From positions 1 to 64,000 of the forward strand of contig CAJURZ010000007.1 in NCBI GenBank assembly GCA_910588905.1: a stretch of DNA of 64,000 bases, in the 5' to 3' direction. The position numbers and the translations under genes were made by a program. Below the pieces are notes generated by a model. It ran no database searches and was not told the origin of the DNA. It saw only the letters and a list, made by a program, of their open reading frames with translations. The stretch is from an uncultured Eggerthellaceae bacterium (GTDB taxonomy: Bacteria; Actinomycetota; Coriobacteriia; Coriobacteriales; Eggerthellaceae). Of the stretch, positions 35,895-43,016 are shown in pieces (position 1 is the stretch's first letter; every line of letters starts with the position of its first letter).

Positions 35895-36039
35895 CTCTTT
35901 CCCTTCCTCCCCATAAGACCAGTTCCGCAGATGATGGTCTCAGAACAGCAGCGGGGAAGAGGACGAGCGAGCGCGAATTAATGCACCTGAGCGAAGGTGT
36001 TAACCCCAGTGAAGCCTACCGTTCATGAGCTTGTAACAG

Positions 36040-37917
36040 CTACAGGAGATCGCGCACGGCTGCGCAGATCGAAGGGGCGTCCAGCCCGGCATCCTCAAGG
36101 AGCAGCGAGGTGTCCCCTTGCATGGCGAAGCTATCAGGCAATCCGAGCGTCTTGACCCGTGGCGTGAGCCCTTCAGCTGCCAACAGCTCGAGCACGCCCG
36201 AACCGGCACCGCCGATGACGGAACCCTCTTCAAGGGTGATGACAGCACCGCACGCAGCAGCTTCGCGCACGACCTCAGCATCGATGGGCTTGGCCCAGCG
36301 CATGTCATAGACCGCGCAGGCGATCCCTTCTCGGGCAAGCTCCTCTGCTGCCATGAGAGCTGCCCGCACAGGGCGCCCCCAGGCGAGCAACGCTGCGTCC
36401 GCGCCTTTACGCACCTTGAGCGCACGCCCGACATCCAGCAGCTGCGCCTCTCCCGTCCCGGGCGCATCAGCGCAGCCGCGAGGATAGCGAATGGAAACAG
36501 GACCTTCGAGCCTGAGCGCCGTATGCACAGCACTTCTCAGCTCATCCGCATCCGAGGGAACCAGGACCCGCATGGAGGGGATGAGCCGCATGAAGGCTAT
36601 ATCGAAGGCACCATGATGAGTGGGGCCATCATCGCCCACAAGCCCAGCCCGGTCCAAGGCGAAGATCACATCACGCTTCGCAAGGGCCACGTCTATGACC
36701 ACCTGGTCCAACGCCCGCTGCATGAAGGTGGAATAGATGGCTACCACCGGCTTCAGCCCCGCTGCTGCCAGGCCGGAAGCCATGCCCACCGCTTGCTCCT
36801 CGGCGATGCCCACATCGATGAATCGCTCAGGAAAGCGCTCGTGGAACGGCCGCAGACCCGTTCCTTCCTCCATGGCTGCAGTGATGGCCACGATGCGCTC
36901 ATCGGCCTCTGCCTCCTGGACGAGAGCGCTTCCGAAGACATCCGTGAACTTCGGTCCGGGAGCAGGCTTGGGATACGTCTCTCCGGTTGCAGGATTGTAG
37001 GGGCTGATGCCATGGAAACGGACGGGGTCCGCCTCGGCCGGTCCATAGCCTGCCCCTTTCTTGGTGACTGCGTGGATGAGCACGGGGCAATCCATAGGGA
37101 GCACCAGCTGGAGCATCTCCTGCATCTCAGCGATGCTGTTGCCGTTGATAGGCGGTGTGCAGACGATGCCCAACTGCTCATAGATCATGGAATCCGGAAG
37201 GAACATGTGCTTCGTGGAATCCTTCATGCGCCGCCCGAGCTCCACGAAGGCGTTGCTCACCCGCCCTCCATGCTCCATCCTCTCCTGGATGAAGTCCCGG
37301 GTCTGACGGTAGCCGCGGGTGGAGCGGACATTGCCCAGATGACGCATGAGGGCGCCTACATTCCGGGAGATGGACATCTCGTTGTCATTCAGGATGATGA
37401 CCATGGGCAGCTGCTGGCTGCCGATGTAGTTCAAGGCCTCGAAGGCCATGCCCCCGGCCAGGGCAGCATCGCCGATGATAGCCACTACCCGCTCAGAAGA
37501 ACCCGTGAGCACCTTCGCCTTCGCGAAACCAGATGCCACCGAGAGGGAATCCGAGGCATGGCCGGAGGGATGCGTATCGAAGGGGCTCTCTGAGGGTTTC
37601 GGGAAACCTGAGAGGCCACCGTAGGCACGGAGGCTGTCGAAGGCACCGAGACGTCCTGTCACGAGCTTATGGGCATAGGACTGATGGCCCACATCGAAGA
37701 CGAGCTTGTCTTCCGGGGCATCCAACACGCTATGACAGGCCAAGATGATCTCGACTGCCCCGAGAGAAGAAGCCACATGCCCCCCGGTCTTGGAGGTGGT
37801 GGCTATGATCTGCTGACGGATCTCTCCCGCCAGGATCCCTAACTCCTCAACGCCCAACAGGTGGAGGTCTTGGGGGCTAGAGATGCAATCCAGTATGCGC
37901 TTATCGGCTGGTCTCAT
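36040..37917 (-). CDS. dxs: 1-deoxy-D-xylulose-5-phosphate synthase
   Basis: First enzyme of the MEP isoprenoid pathway, condensing pyruvate and glyceraldehyde 3-phosphate with thiamine diphosphate. Three transketolase-type domains are present, including FDVGHQSYAHKLVTGR, ILNDNEMSIS and DRAGLVGDDGPTHHGAFDIAF. Two conserved sites differ from consensus: the ThDP motif reads IGDAALAGG (usual GDG) and the active-site segment reads VGIAEEQAVG (usual VGIAEQHAV). The ATG at 37917 (MRPADKRILD, 625 residues) follows GAGG at 7 bases and is preferred to a TTG 9 codons upstream. It overlaps xseB by 17 bases. Confidence 0.95.
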   Translation of the reverse strand: MRPADKRILDCISSPQDLHLLGVEELGILAGEIRQQIIATTSKTGGHVASSLGAVEIILACHSVLDAPEDKLVFDVGHQSYAHKLVTGRLGAFDSLRAYGGLSGFPKPSESPFDTHPSGHASDSLSVASGFAKAKVLTGSSERVVAIIGDAALAGGMAFEALNYIGSQQLPMVIILNDNEMSISRNVGALMRHLGNVRSTRGYRQTRDFIQERMEHGGRVSNAFVELGRRMKDSTKHMFLPDSMIYEQLGIVCTPPINGNSIAEMQEMLQLVLPMDCPVLIHAVTKKGAGYGPAEADPVRFHGISPYNPATGETYPKPAPGPKFTDVFGSALVQEAEADERIVAITAAMEEGTGLRPFHERFPERFIDVGIAEEQAVGMASGLAAAGLKPVVAIYSTFMQRALDQVVIDVALAKRDVIFALDRAGLVGDDGPTHHGAFDIAFMRLIPSMRVLVPSDADELRSAVHTALRLEGPVSIRYPRGCADAPGTGEAQLLDVGRALKVRKGADAALLAWGRPVRAALMAAEELAREGIACAVYDMRWAKPIDAEVVREAAACGAVITLEEGSVIGGAGSGVLELLAAEGLTPRVKTLGLPDSFAMQGDTSLLLEDAGLDAPSICAAVRDLL

Positions 37918-38164
37918 CTTCTTGCCTCGGCTCACTGGCCTCAACAGGCATGTCTTGAGAGGGCTCCTCTGCCTCTGGTTCGGCAGAGGGCTCTTGGGCG
38001 TCTGGCTGGATATCCTGTTCGCTTACCTCGCAGGCATGGAGTCCTAAGGTGACCGCCTCCTCGAAGAGCGCGAGTGCCTCATCCAAAGAGATGCTCTCAT
38101 CTTCTACCTGAGAGGCTATCTCCTCCAGCCGGGCTTTGGAATCATCGAATGTCATGGTGCTCAT
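37901..38164 (-). CDS. xseB: exodeoxyribonuclease VII small subunit
   Basis: An 87-residue protein: residues 1-50 (TFDDSKARLEEIASQVEDESISLDEALALFEEAV) form the XseB helical hairpin, and the last ~35 residues are an acidic, low-complexity tail (AEPEAEEPSQDMPVEASEP). XseB binds the large nuclease subunit XseA in the complex that degrades single-stranded DNA. xseA normally precedes xseB but is absent from this position; nusB is directly upstream with a 4-base ATGA overlap. It must be elsewhere in the genome or lost. Confidence 0.9.
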   Translation of the reverse strand: MSTMTFDDSKARLEEIASQVEDESISLDEALALFEEAVTLGLHACEVSEQDIQPDAQEPSAEPEAEEPSQDMPVEASEPRQEDETSR

Positions 38165-38619
38165 TGGCCATCCCCCTCTTGGCAGACCACCTCATCGGGC
38201 ACCTCCGCCTCCATCTGACGAGCCACGCTGCCCAGCATCCCGTTGACGAACTTAGGGGAGTCATCCTCACAGCCGAAGCACTTCGCCAGCTCGACCGCTT
38301 CGTTGATGGAAACGGAGATAGGCACTTCATCCACGTGGAGCATCTCGAACAAGGCGATGCGGATGATGGTCACATCCATCAGCGGCATGCGCTCTAAGGT
38401 CCAGTTCTTCGCCAGGCGAGAGATGATGGCGTCTATCTCAGCGCCGCGTTCCTCTATCCCTGAGATCAACCGAAGAGAATAGTCTGTCAGTGGATGCTCC
38501 AGGCAATCCACCAGACCGTCCTTCAATAGATCGGCAGCGCTCATCTCCCGGATGGCAGCCGAATAGAGGACCTGAGCAGCGGCCCGGCGAGCCGCTGTCC
38601 TCTCATGCTTGCGCGCCAC
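38161..38619 (-). CDS. nusB: transcription antitermination factor NusB
   Basis: A 152-residue, all-helical RNA-binding protein acting with NusE/S10 in rRNA antitermination. The N-terminus TAARRAAAQVLYSAAIR and the C-terminal SINEAVELAKCFGCEDDSPKFVNGMLGSV match the family closely. It follows asp23 by 6 bases and overlaps xseB by 4. The accC-asp23-nusB order is that of Bacillus and other Firmicutes. Confidence 0.96.
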   Translation of the reverse strand: MARKHERTAARRAAAQVLYSAAIREMSAADLLKDGLVDCLEHPLTDYSLRLISGIEERGAEIDAIISRLAKNWTLERMPLMDVTIIRIALFEMLHVDEVPISVSINEAVELAKCFGCEDDSPKFVNGMLGSVARQMEAEVPDEVVCQEGDGQ

Positions 38620-38625
38620 GGAAGG

Positions 38626-38982
38626 CTACCCTTGTGCCGGGAACTGGATGCTGTCGATATAGATATCCACCCGGCTCACAGGGATGCCCACTTGCACCAT
38701 GAGAGCATTCGCGATAGCCTCCCGGAGCTTCTCGGCCAGGTCTGGCAGCACGAATCCGTAGTAGACGCTGATATGGAGCGCTACCTCCAGGTTGCCCTCC
38801 TCATCCCGGGATGTCTCTATCCCTGAGGTAGAAGGGCCCGCCGCGAACATGGCCCGGATACCATTGGTGACCGGAGAGCCGATGCTGGCCACACCGTCGG
38901 TCTCAGAGACGGTGATGGAGATGATGGTGTCGATGACACCAGGGCCGAGCATCATGTTCTTCGACGAAGTAGCTTCCGTCAT
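38626..38982 (-). CDS. Asp23/Gls24 family protein
   Basis: A 118-residue protein of the alkaline-shock/Gls24 family (YqhY type): VIDTIISITVSETDGVASIGSP at the N-terminus and YGFVLPDLAEKLREAI toward the C-terminus. Members between accC and nusB in Firmicutes (YqhY) influence fatty acid synthesis through acetyl-CoA carboxylase; the same position here, overlapping the accC stop by 4 bases, suggests a similar link. The molecular mechanism is unknown. Confidence 0.9.
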   Translation of the reverse strand: MTEATSSKNMMLGPGVIDTIISITVSETDGVASIGSPVTNGIRAMFAAGPSTSGIETSRDEEGNLEVALHISVYYGFVLPDLAEKLREAIANALMVQVGIPVSRVDIYIDSIQFPAQG

Positions 38983-40334
38983 AGCAAGTCTCCCATCTGG
39001 GTTTCGATGAAATCAGTGGTGGCATCCCCCGCCACGAAGACGGCATCATCCAGCACGCGCTTATGGAACGGGATGGTGGTGGCCACTCCCTCGATCTGGA
39101 ATTCATCCAAGGCCCGCTTGGCCCGGGCGATGGCTTCCGCCCTGTCTTGGCCATGGACGATCACCTTGGCCAAGAGCGAATCGTAGTAGGGGGATATCTT
39201 GGACCCCTCTTCCACGAACGTCTCCACCCGCACTCCAGGGCCTGCCGGAAGGCGGAACCGGGTGACCGTACCCGGCGAAGGCCGGAAGGAGTGGTCAGGG
39301 TCCTCAGCGTTGATGCGCATCTCTATGGCGTGACCCTCGGGAGTGAACGGAGCGCGCTCGGCGCAGCTGATGGGCTCACCCGCTGCGATGCGGATCTGCT
39401 CCTTGATGATATCCGTATTCGTGATCATCTCGGTGACAGGATGCTCCACCTGAACGCGCGTATTCATCTCCATGAAATAGAAGTCGCCGCGCTCATCCAG
39501 GAGGAATTCGATGGTGCCCGCATTGCGGTAGTCCACCGCCCGCACAGCGCGGATGGCGGCCACCCCCATCTGACGCCGGGTGTCCTCATCCAAAGCAGGA
39601 GAGGGCGCCTCTTCGATGAGCTTCTGATGCCTGCGCTGGATGGAGCAGTCCCGCTCGCAGAGCGCGATGCGGTTCTCGAAATCATCTGCCAGCACCTGGA
39701 TCTCAACGTGACGAGGCCTGAGCACCAGCTTCTCCAGATAGACGCCGTCGTCACCGAAGGCGGCAGCGGCTTCGGTGCGCGCAGCCTTGTACTGACTCTC
39801 CAGCTCTTCGGGCGTATGGGCTTCCCGCATGCCCTTACCGCCGCCACCGGCCGTAGCCTTGATGAGCACGGGATACCCCACAGCCTCAGCGAAGGCACGC
39901 GCCTCTTCCACGGTGTCACACAGACCATCGGAGCCGGGCACGGTGGGAACACCGCAGGCGGTCATGGTCTTGCGGGCCGTGGCCTTGTCCCCCATCTTCT
40001 CGATGCACTCAGCCGAAGGGCCGATGAAGACGATGTCATTCTCTTCGCAAAGACGGGCGAACTCAGCGTTCTCAGCCAGGAAGCCATACCCGGGATGGAT
40101 GGCCTCGGCCCCGGTGGCCTTGGCTGCCTCGATGATGTTGCCCATCTGAAGGTAGCTCTGGGTAGAAGGCGCTGGACCGATGCAGACCGCCTCATCTGCA
40201 TAGCGGACGGGCAGGGTGTCGGCGTCTTCGGTGGAATAGACCGCGACCGTCTTCACACCCAGCTCCCGAGCGGCGCGCATGACGCGCAGCGCTACCTCGC
40301 CCCGATTCGCAACGAGTATCTTCTGGAACATCAT
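38979..40334 (-). CDS. accC: biotin carboxylase subunit
   Basis: ATP-grasp enzyme of 451 residues that carboxylates biotin on a carrier domain using bicarbonate. KILVANRGEVALRV, the glycine-rich loop KATAGGGGKGMR, HPGYGFLAENAEFA and MNTRVQVEHPVTE (catalytic Arg and metal ligands) are intact. It starts by a 4-base overlap with the carboxyltransferase-AccB fusion gene, so the two are a matched pair. It could serve pyruvate carboxylase, acetyl-CoA carboxylase or both; the locus is that of acetyl-CoA carboxylase in Firmicutes. Confidence 0.95.
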   Translation of the reverse strand: MMFQKILVANRGEVALRVMRAARELGVKTVAVYSTEDADTLPVRYADEAVCIGPAPSTQSYLQMGNIIEAAKATGAEAIHPGYGFLAENAEFARLCEENDIVFIGPSAECIEKMGDKATARKTMTACGVPTVPGSDGLCDTVEEARAFAEAVGYPVLIKATAGGGGKGMREAHTPEELESQYKAARTEAAAAFGDDGVYLEKLVLRPRHVEIQVLADDFENRIALCERDCSIQRRHQKLIEEAPSPALDEDTRRQMGVAAIRAVRAVDYRNAGTIEFLLDERGDFYFMEMNTRVQVEHPVTEMITNTDIIKEQIRIAAGEPISCAERAPFTPEGHAIEMRINAEDPDHSFRPSPGTVTRFRLPAGPGVRVETFVEEGSKISPYYDSLLAKVIVHGQDRAEAIARAKRALDEFQIEGVATTIPFHKRVLDDAVFVAGDATTDFIETQMGDLL

Positions 40335-42217
40335 GCCTGCTCCGGGGGAATGGTCTTAGCCTGATCATGGGGCTCGATGTAGAAGAGCACCGTGCCGAAC
40401 TCCACGGGCGTGGCATCCTCAAGGCACACCTCGCGCACGGTACCCATCTCTTCGGCGGTGATCTCGTTCATGAGCTTCATGGCCTCTACGATGCAGAGGG
40501 TCTCGCCAGCAGCCACTTCGTCCCCTACCTTGACGAAGGGGGGCTCTCCGGGAGCCGGGGCCTCATAGTAGGTACCCACCATAGGTGCCGTGACCTTGTA
40601 CCAGGTGGAAGGATGCTCTGCCTCTTCGGCGGGAGCAGCCGGAGCCGCCTGAGCTGCGGGAGCCGCTGCCGCAGGAGCAGCCGGCACTGCGGCCGCCTGG
40701 ACCGGAACACCCTCGCCGGGCATGCGGATGGCTACGCGTACGCCCTCTTCCTCTACGACGATCTCTCCCACGCCGCTCTCTTGGGCCAGCTCTGCCAGCT
40801 GCCTGATCTGGTTGATGTCCACGTAATCGTCCTCCTTGGTATCCGAAGACTCCTGTTCCAACATGAAATCGACACGTTCGGATGTGCGATGCTTGCTCAG
40901 ATAGGTGCGCGCCTCATTGGGGAAGAGCGCGTACATGAGCACGTCCTCTTCGCTATGGGCGAGATCGCCTATCTCTTCGGCCACCTGCTCATAGGTAGTG
41001 GTAGCCAGCGTGCCCGGAGCCACGTCCGGGTCGAGGATCTCTTGACCATCAGTCACCTTCGCCACGATGGCGGGATCCATGCGACCGGGAGCCTTCCCAT
41101 AGAAGCCGCAGATGTAATCCTTCATCTCCTTGCTGATGACGCTCCAACGCTTGCCCGTGAGCACGTTGAAGACCGCCTGAGTGCCCACGATCTGGGACAA
41201 GGGCGTGACCAGCGGCGGATAGCCCACCTCTGCCCGCACCTTCGGGATCTCCGCCATCACCTCAGGGAGGCGATCCCGGGCCTTCTGGACTTCCAGCTGG
41301 CTCATGAGGTTGCTCATCATGCCGCCGGGTACCTGATGGGAGAAGACCTTCATGTGGGTGAGCGAGGAGACGCCGCGCTTGTAATGGCCGCGCTTGCGCA
41401 TCTCCTCCCAGTATTCGGATATCTCGAAGAGCAGGTCAAGATCGAGACCGGTGTCATAGCGGCTCTCCTGGAAGGCGGCCACGATCATCTCCACCGCCGG
41501 GTGGGAGTTGCCGAAGGCCAGCGGCGCATGGGCCGTATCCGCGATGGCCGCCCCGGCTTCTGCCGCCTTGATGATGTTGGCCGGAGCCATGCCGCCTACG
41601 TAATGGCAATGGATGTGCACTGGCAGGCCCACTTCAGCGTTGAAGGCCTTCACCATGCGCTCCGTGCGGTAGGGGGTGAGCATGCCCGCCATGTCCTTGA
41701 TGGCGATGCTGTCCGCCCCCAGATCCTTCAGGGCCTGGCCGTATTCCAGGAAGCTGTCCAGGGTGTGGACAGGAGATATGGTGTAGGAGATGGCTCCTTC
41801 GAAGTGAGCACCGCATTCCCTGATGGCCTCGGCATTGTCGACCACGTTGCGGATGTCATTCAGAGCATCGAACACACGGAAGACCTCGATGCCATTGCGA
41901 TGAGCCGCCTGGATGAAGTGGAACACGATATCCCGGGAGTAATGCTTGTACCCCACCAGATTCTGCCCACGAGAGAGCATGGACAGCGGTGTGTTCGGCG
42001 TATTGGCCTTGATGGAGCGCAGCCGCTCCCAGGGATTCTCATCCAGGAAGCGCAAGCAGGAATCGAACGTGGCGCCGCCCCAGGCTTCGATGGCCCAGTA
42101 ACCCACCTTATCCATCTTGGGGAGGATGGGGAGCATCTCGCCTATCTGCATGCGCGTGGCCCAAAGGCTCTGCTGGCCGTCACGGATGGTGGTATCCATT
42201 ATCTGAAGTCTGGCCAC
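40331..42217 (-). CDS. carboxyltransferase (pyruvate carboxylase B/OadA-like) fused to AccB-like biotin carrier
   Basis: A 628-residue fusion. Residues ~1-290 are an HMGL-like TIM barrel (DTTIRDGQQSLWATRM, IKDMAGM with the carbamylated Lys, HCH metal site) and ~300-455 the PYC/OADA conserved domain, so the likely reaction is carboxylation of pyruvate to oxaloacetate. Residues ~470-500 (INQIRQLAELAQESGVGEI) match the N-terminus of AccB, not of PycB; after an Ala/Pro-rich linker a biotinyl domain (VGTYYEAPAPGEPPFVKVG, biotin Lys about 581 in EAMKLM) again resembles AccB. The metal site HCHYVGG differs from the usual H-x-H-D/A-T-S/T-G. accC overlaps by 4 bases. Pyruvate is favoured as acceptor, but other substrates are possible. 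Confidence 0.9.
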   Translation of the reverse strand: MARLQIMDTTIRDGQQSLWATRMQIGEMLPILPKMDKVGYWAIEAWGGATFDSCLRFLDENPWERLRSIKANTPNTPLSMLSRGQNLVGYKHYSRDIVFHFIQAAHRNGIEVFRVFDALNDIRNVVDNAEAIRECGAHFEGAISYTISPVHTLDSFLEYGQALKDLGADSIAIKDMAGMLTPYRTERMVKAFNAEVGLPVHIHCHYVGGMAPANIIKAAEAGAAIADTAHAPLAFGNSHPAVEMIVAAFQESRYDTGLDLDLLFEISEYWEEMRKRGHYKRGVSSLTHMKVFSHQVPGGMMSNLMSQLEVQKARDRLPEVMAEIPKVRAEVGYPPLVTPLSQIVGTQAVFNVLTGKRWSVISKEMKDYICGFYGKAPGRMDPAIVAKVTDGQEILDPDVAPGTLATTTYEQVAEEIGDLAHSEEDVLMYALFPNEARTYLSKHRTSERVDFMLEQESSDTKEDDYVDINQIRQLAELAQESGVGEIVVEEEGVRVAIRMPGEGVPVQAAAVPAAPAAAAPAAQAAPAAPAEEAEHPSTWYKVTAPMVGTYYEAPAPGEPPFVKVGDEVAAGETLCIVEAMKLMNEITAEEMGTVREVCLEDATPVEFGTVLFYIEPHDQAKTIPPEQA

Positions 42218-42270
42218 AGGCGCACCTCCTTCATTCGCGTATCAAAGAACCCTTCTGTTTCGAACGTCCC

Positions 42271-42276
42271 ATTATA
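42271..42276 (-). promoter_or_regulatory. candidate -10 box upstream of the carboxyltransferase operon
   Basis: On the minus strand the sequence reads CTC-TATAAT-GGG, a perfect -10 hexamer 54 bases before the start at 42217. It lies directly after the efp hairpin and no good -35 was found at 16-18 bases, so the promoter is uncertain; it would separate the carboxylase operon from efp. Confidence 0.4.
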
Positions 42277-42281
42277 GAGGA

Positions 42282-42311
42282 AAGGACACCGGTCCGAGAG
42301 CCAGTGTCCTT
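42282..42311 (-). terminator. hairpin terminator after efp
   Basis: On the minus strand AAGGACAC-...-GTGTCCTT forms a perfect 8-base-pair stem with a 14-base loop, followed by TCCTCTATAA. It starts about 24 bases after the efp stop. The T-tract is weak, so termination may be partial. Confidence 0.55.
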
Positions 42312-42334
42312 GAACGGCTTGATGTCAGATCAGG

Positions 42335-42898
42335 TTAGACGCGCTTGATGAACCGCCCGTCGCGGGTATCCATCTGGAGCACATCCCCTATCTCGATGAA
42401 CGTGGGCACCTGCACCTCTATGCCCGTCTCCAGGGTAGCGGGCTTGGTGGTGGAGGTAGCGGTGTCTCCCTTGAAGCCTGGCTCGGTGTGGGTGACCTCC
42501 AGTTCGACGAACATGGGCGGCTCGATGGAGATGAGCTCATCCCCTGCGTAGAGCAGGGAAGCCTCGTCGTTCTCCTTCAGCCACTTCGCAGCCTCACCCA
42601 CTGTAGCGGCCGGGATGGACATCTGCTCGTAGGTGTCATTGTCCATGAAATAGAAGTCAGAGCCATCGTTGTAGAGGTACTGCATCTTCTTCGTCTCCAG
42701 GCGGACGGAGTCGAACTTGGTACCGGAATTGAACGTGTAATCCACCACGCGACCGGTCTTGATGTCCTTGAGCTTCGTGCGAACGAAGGCGCCACCCTTG
42801 CCGGGCTTCACATGCTGGAACTCAACGATGGTGCACATCTTGCCATTATTGACGATGCACATGCCGTTCCTGAAATCTGCTGTAGATACGCTTGCCAC
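42335..42898 (-). CDS. efp: translation elongation factor P
   Basis: Helps ribosomes form peptide bonds at polyproline stretches. The KOW-like domain with HVKPGKGGAFVRTKLK carries the modified-lysine loop (Lys in PGKGGAF); OB domains follow, ending in DVLQMDTRDGRFIKRV. The frame opens at an ATG at 42919, but a GTG at 42898 lies 8 bases after AAAGGA and gives MASVSTADFRNG, the standard family N-terminus, for 187 residues. It stands upstream of the accB-type locus as in Bacillus. Confidence 0.94.
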   Translation of the reverse strand: MASVSTADFRNGMCIVNNGKMCTIVEFQHVKPGKGGAFVRTKLKDIKTGRVVDYTFNSGTKFDSVRLETKKMQYLYNDGSDFYFMDNDTYEQMSIPAATVGEAAKWLKENDEASLLYAGDELISIEPPMFVELEVTHTEPGFKGDTATSTTKPATLETGIEVQVPTFIEIGDVLQMDTRDGRFIKRV

Positions 42899-43016
42899 TT
42901 GCTTATTCCTTTCGACCATGCTTGGATGTGGTTCTCATTATAGGCCCATCTTGCCCCGTAGGTAGCGAGGGTTTGAGGTCGCGCACCTCAGCTGCGGCAT
43001 CAGACGGCCACGAAGC

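Noticed and set aside
40367-42277. 636-codon plus-strand frame opposite the carboxyltransferase
   Set aside because: Shadow of the real gene on the minus strand, with no domain and no promoter or ribosome-binding site.
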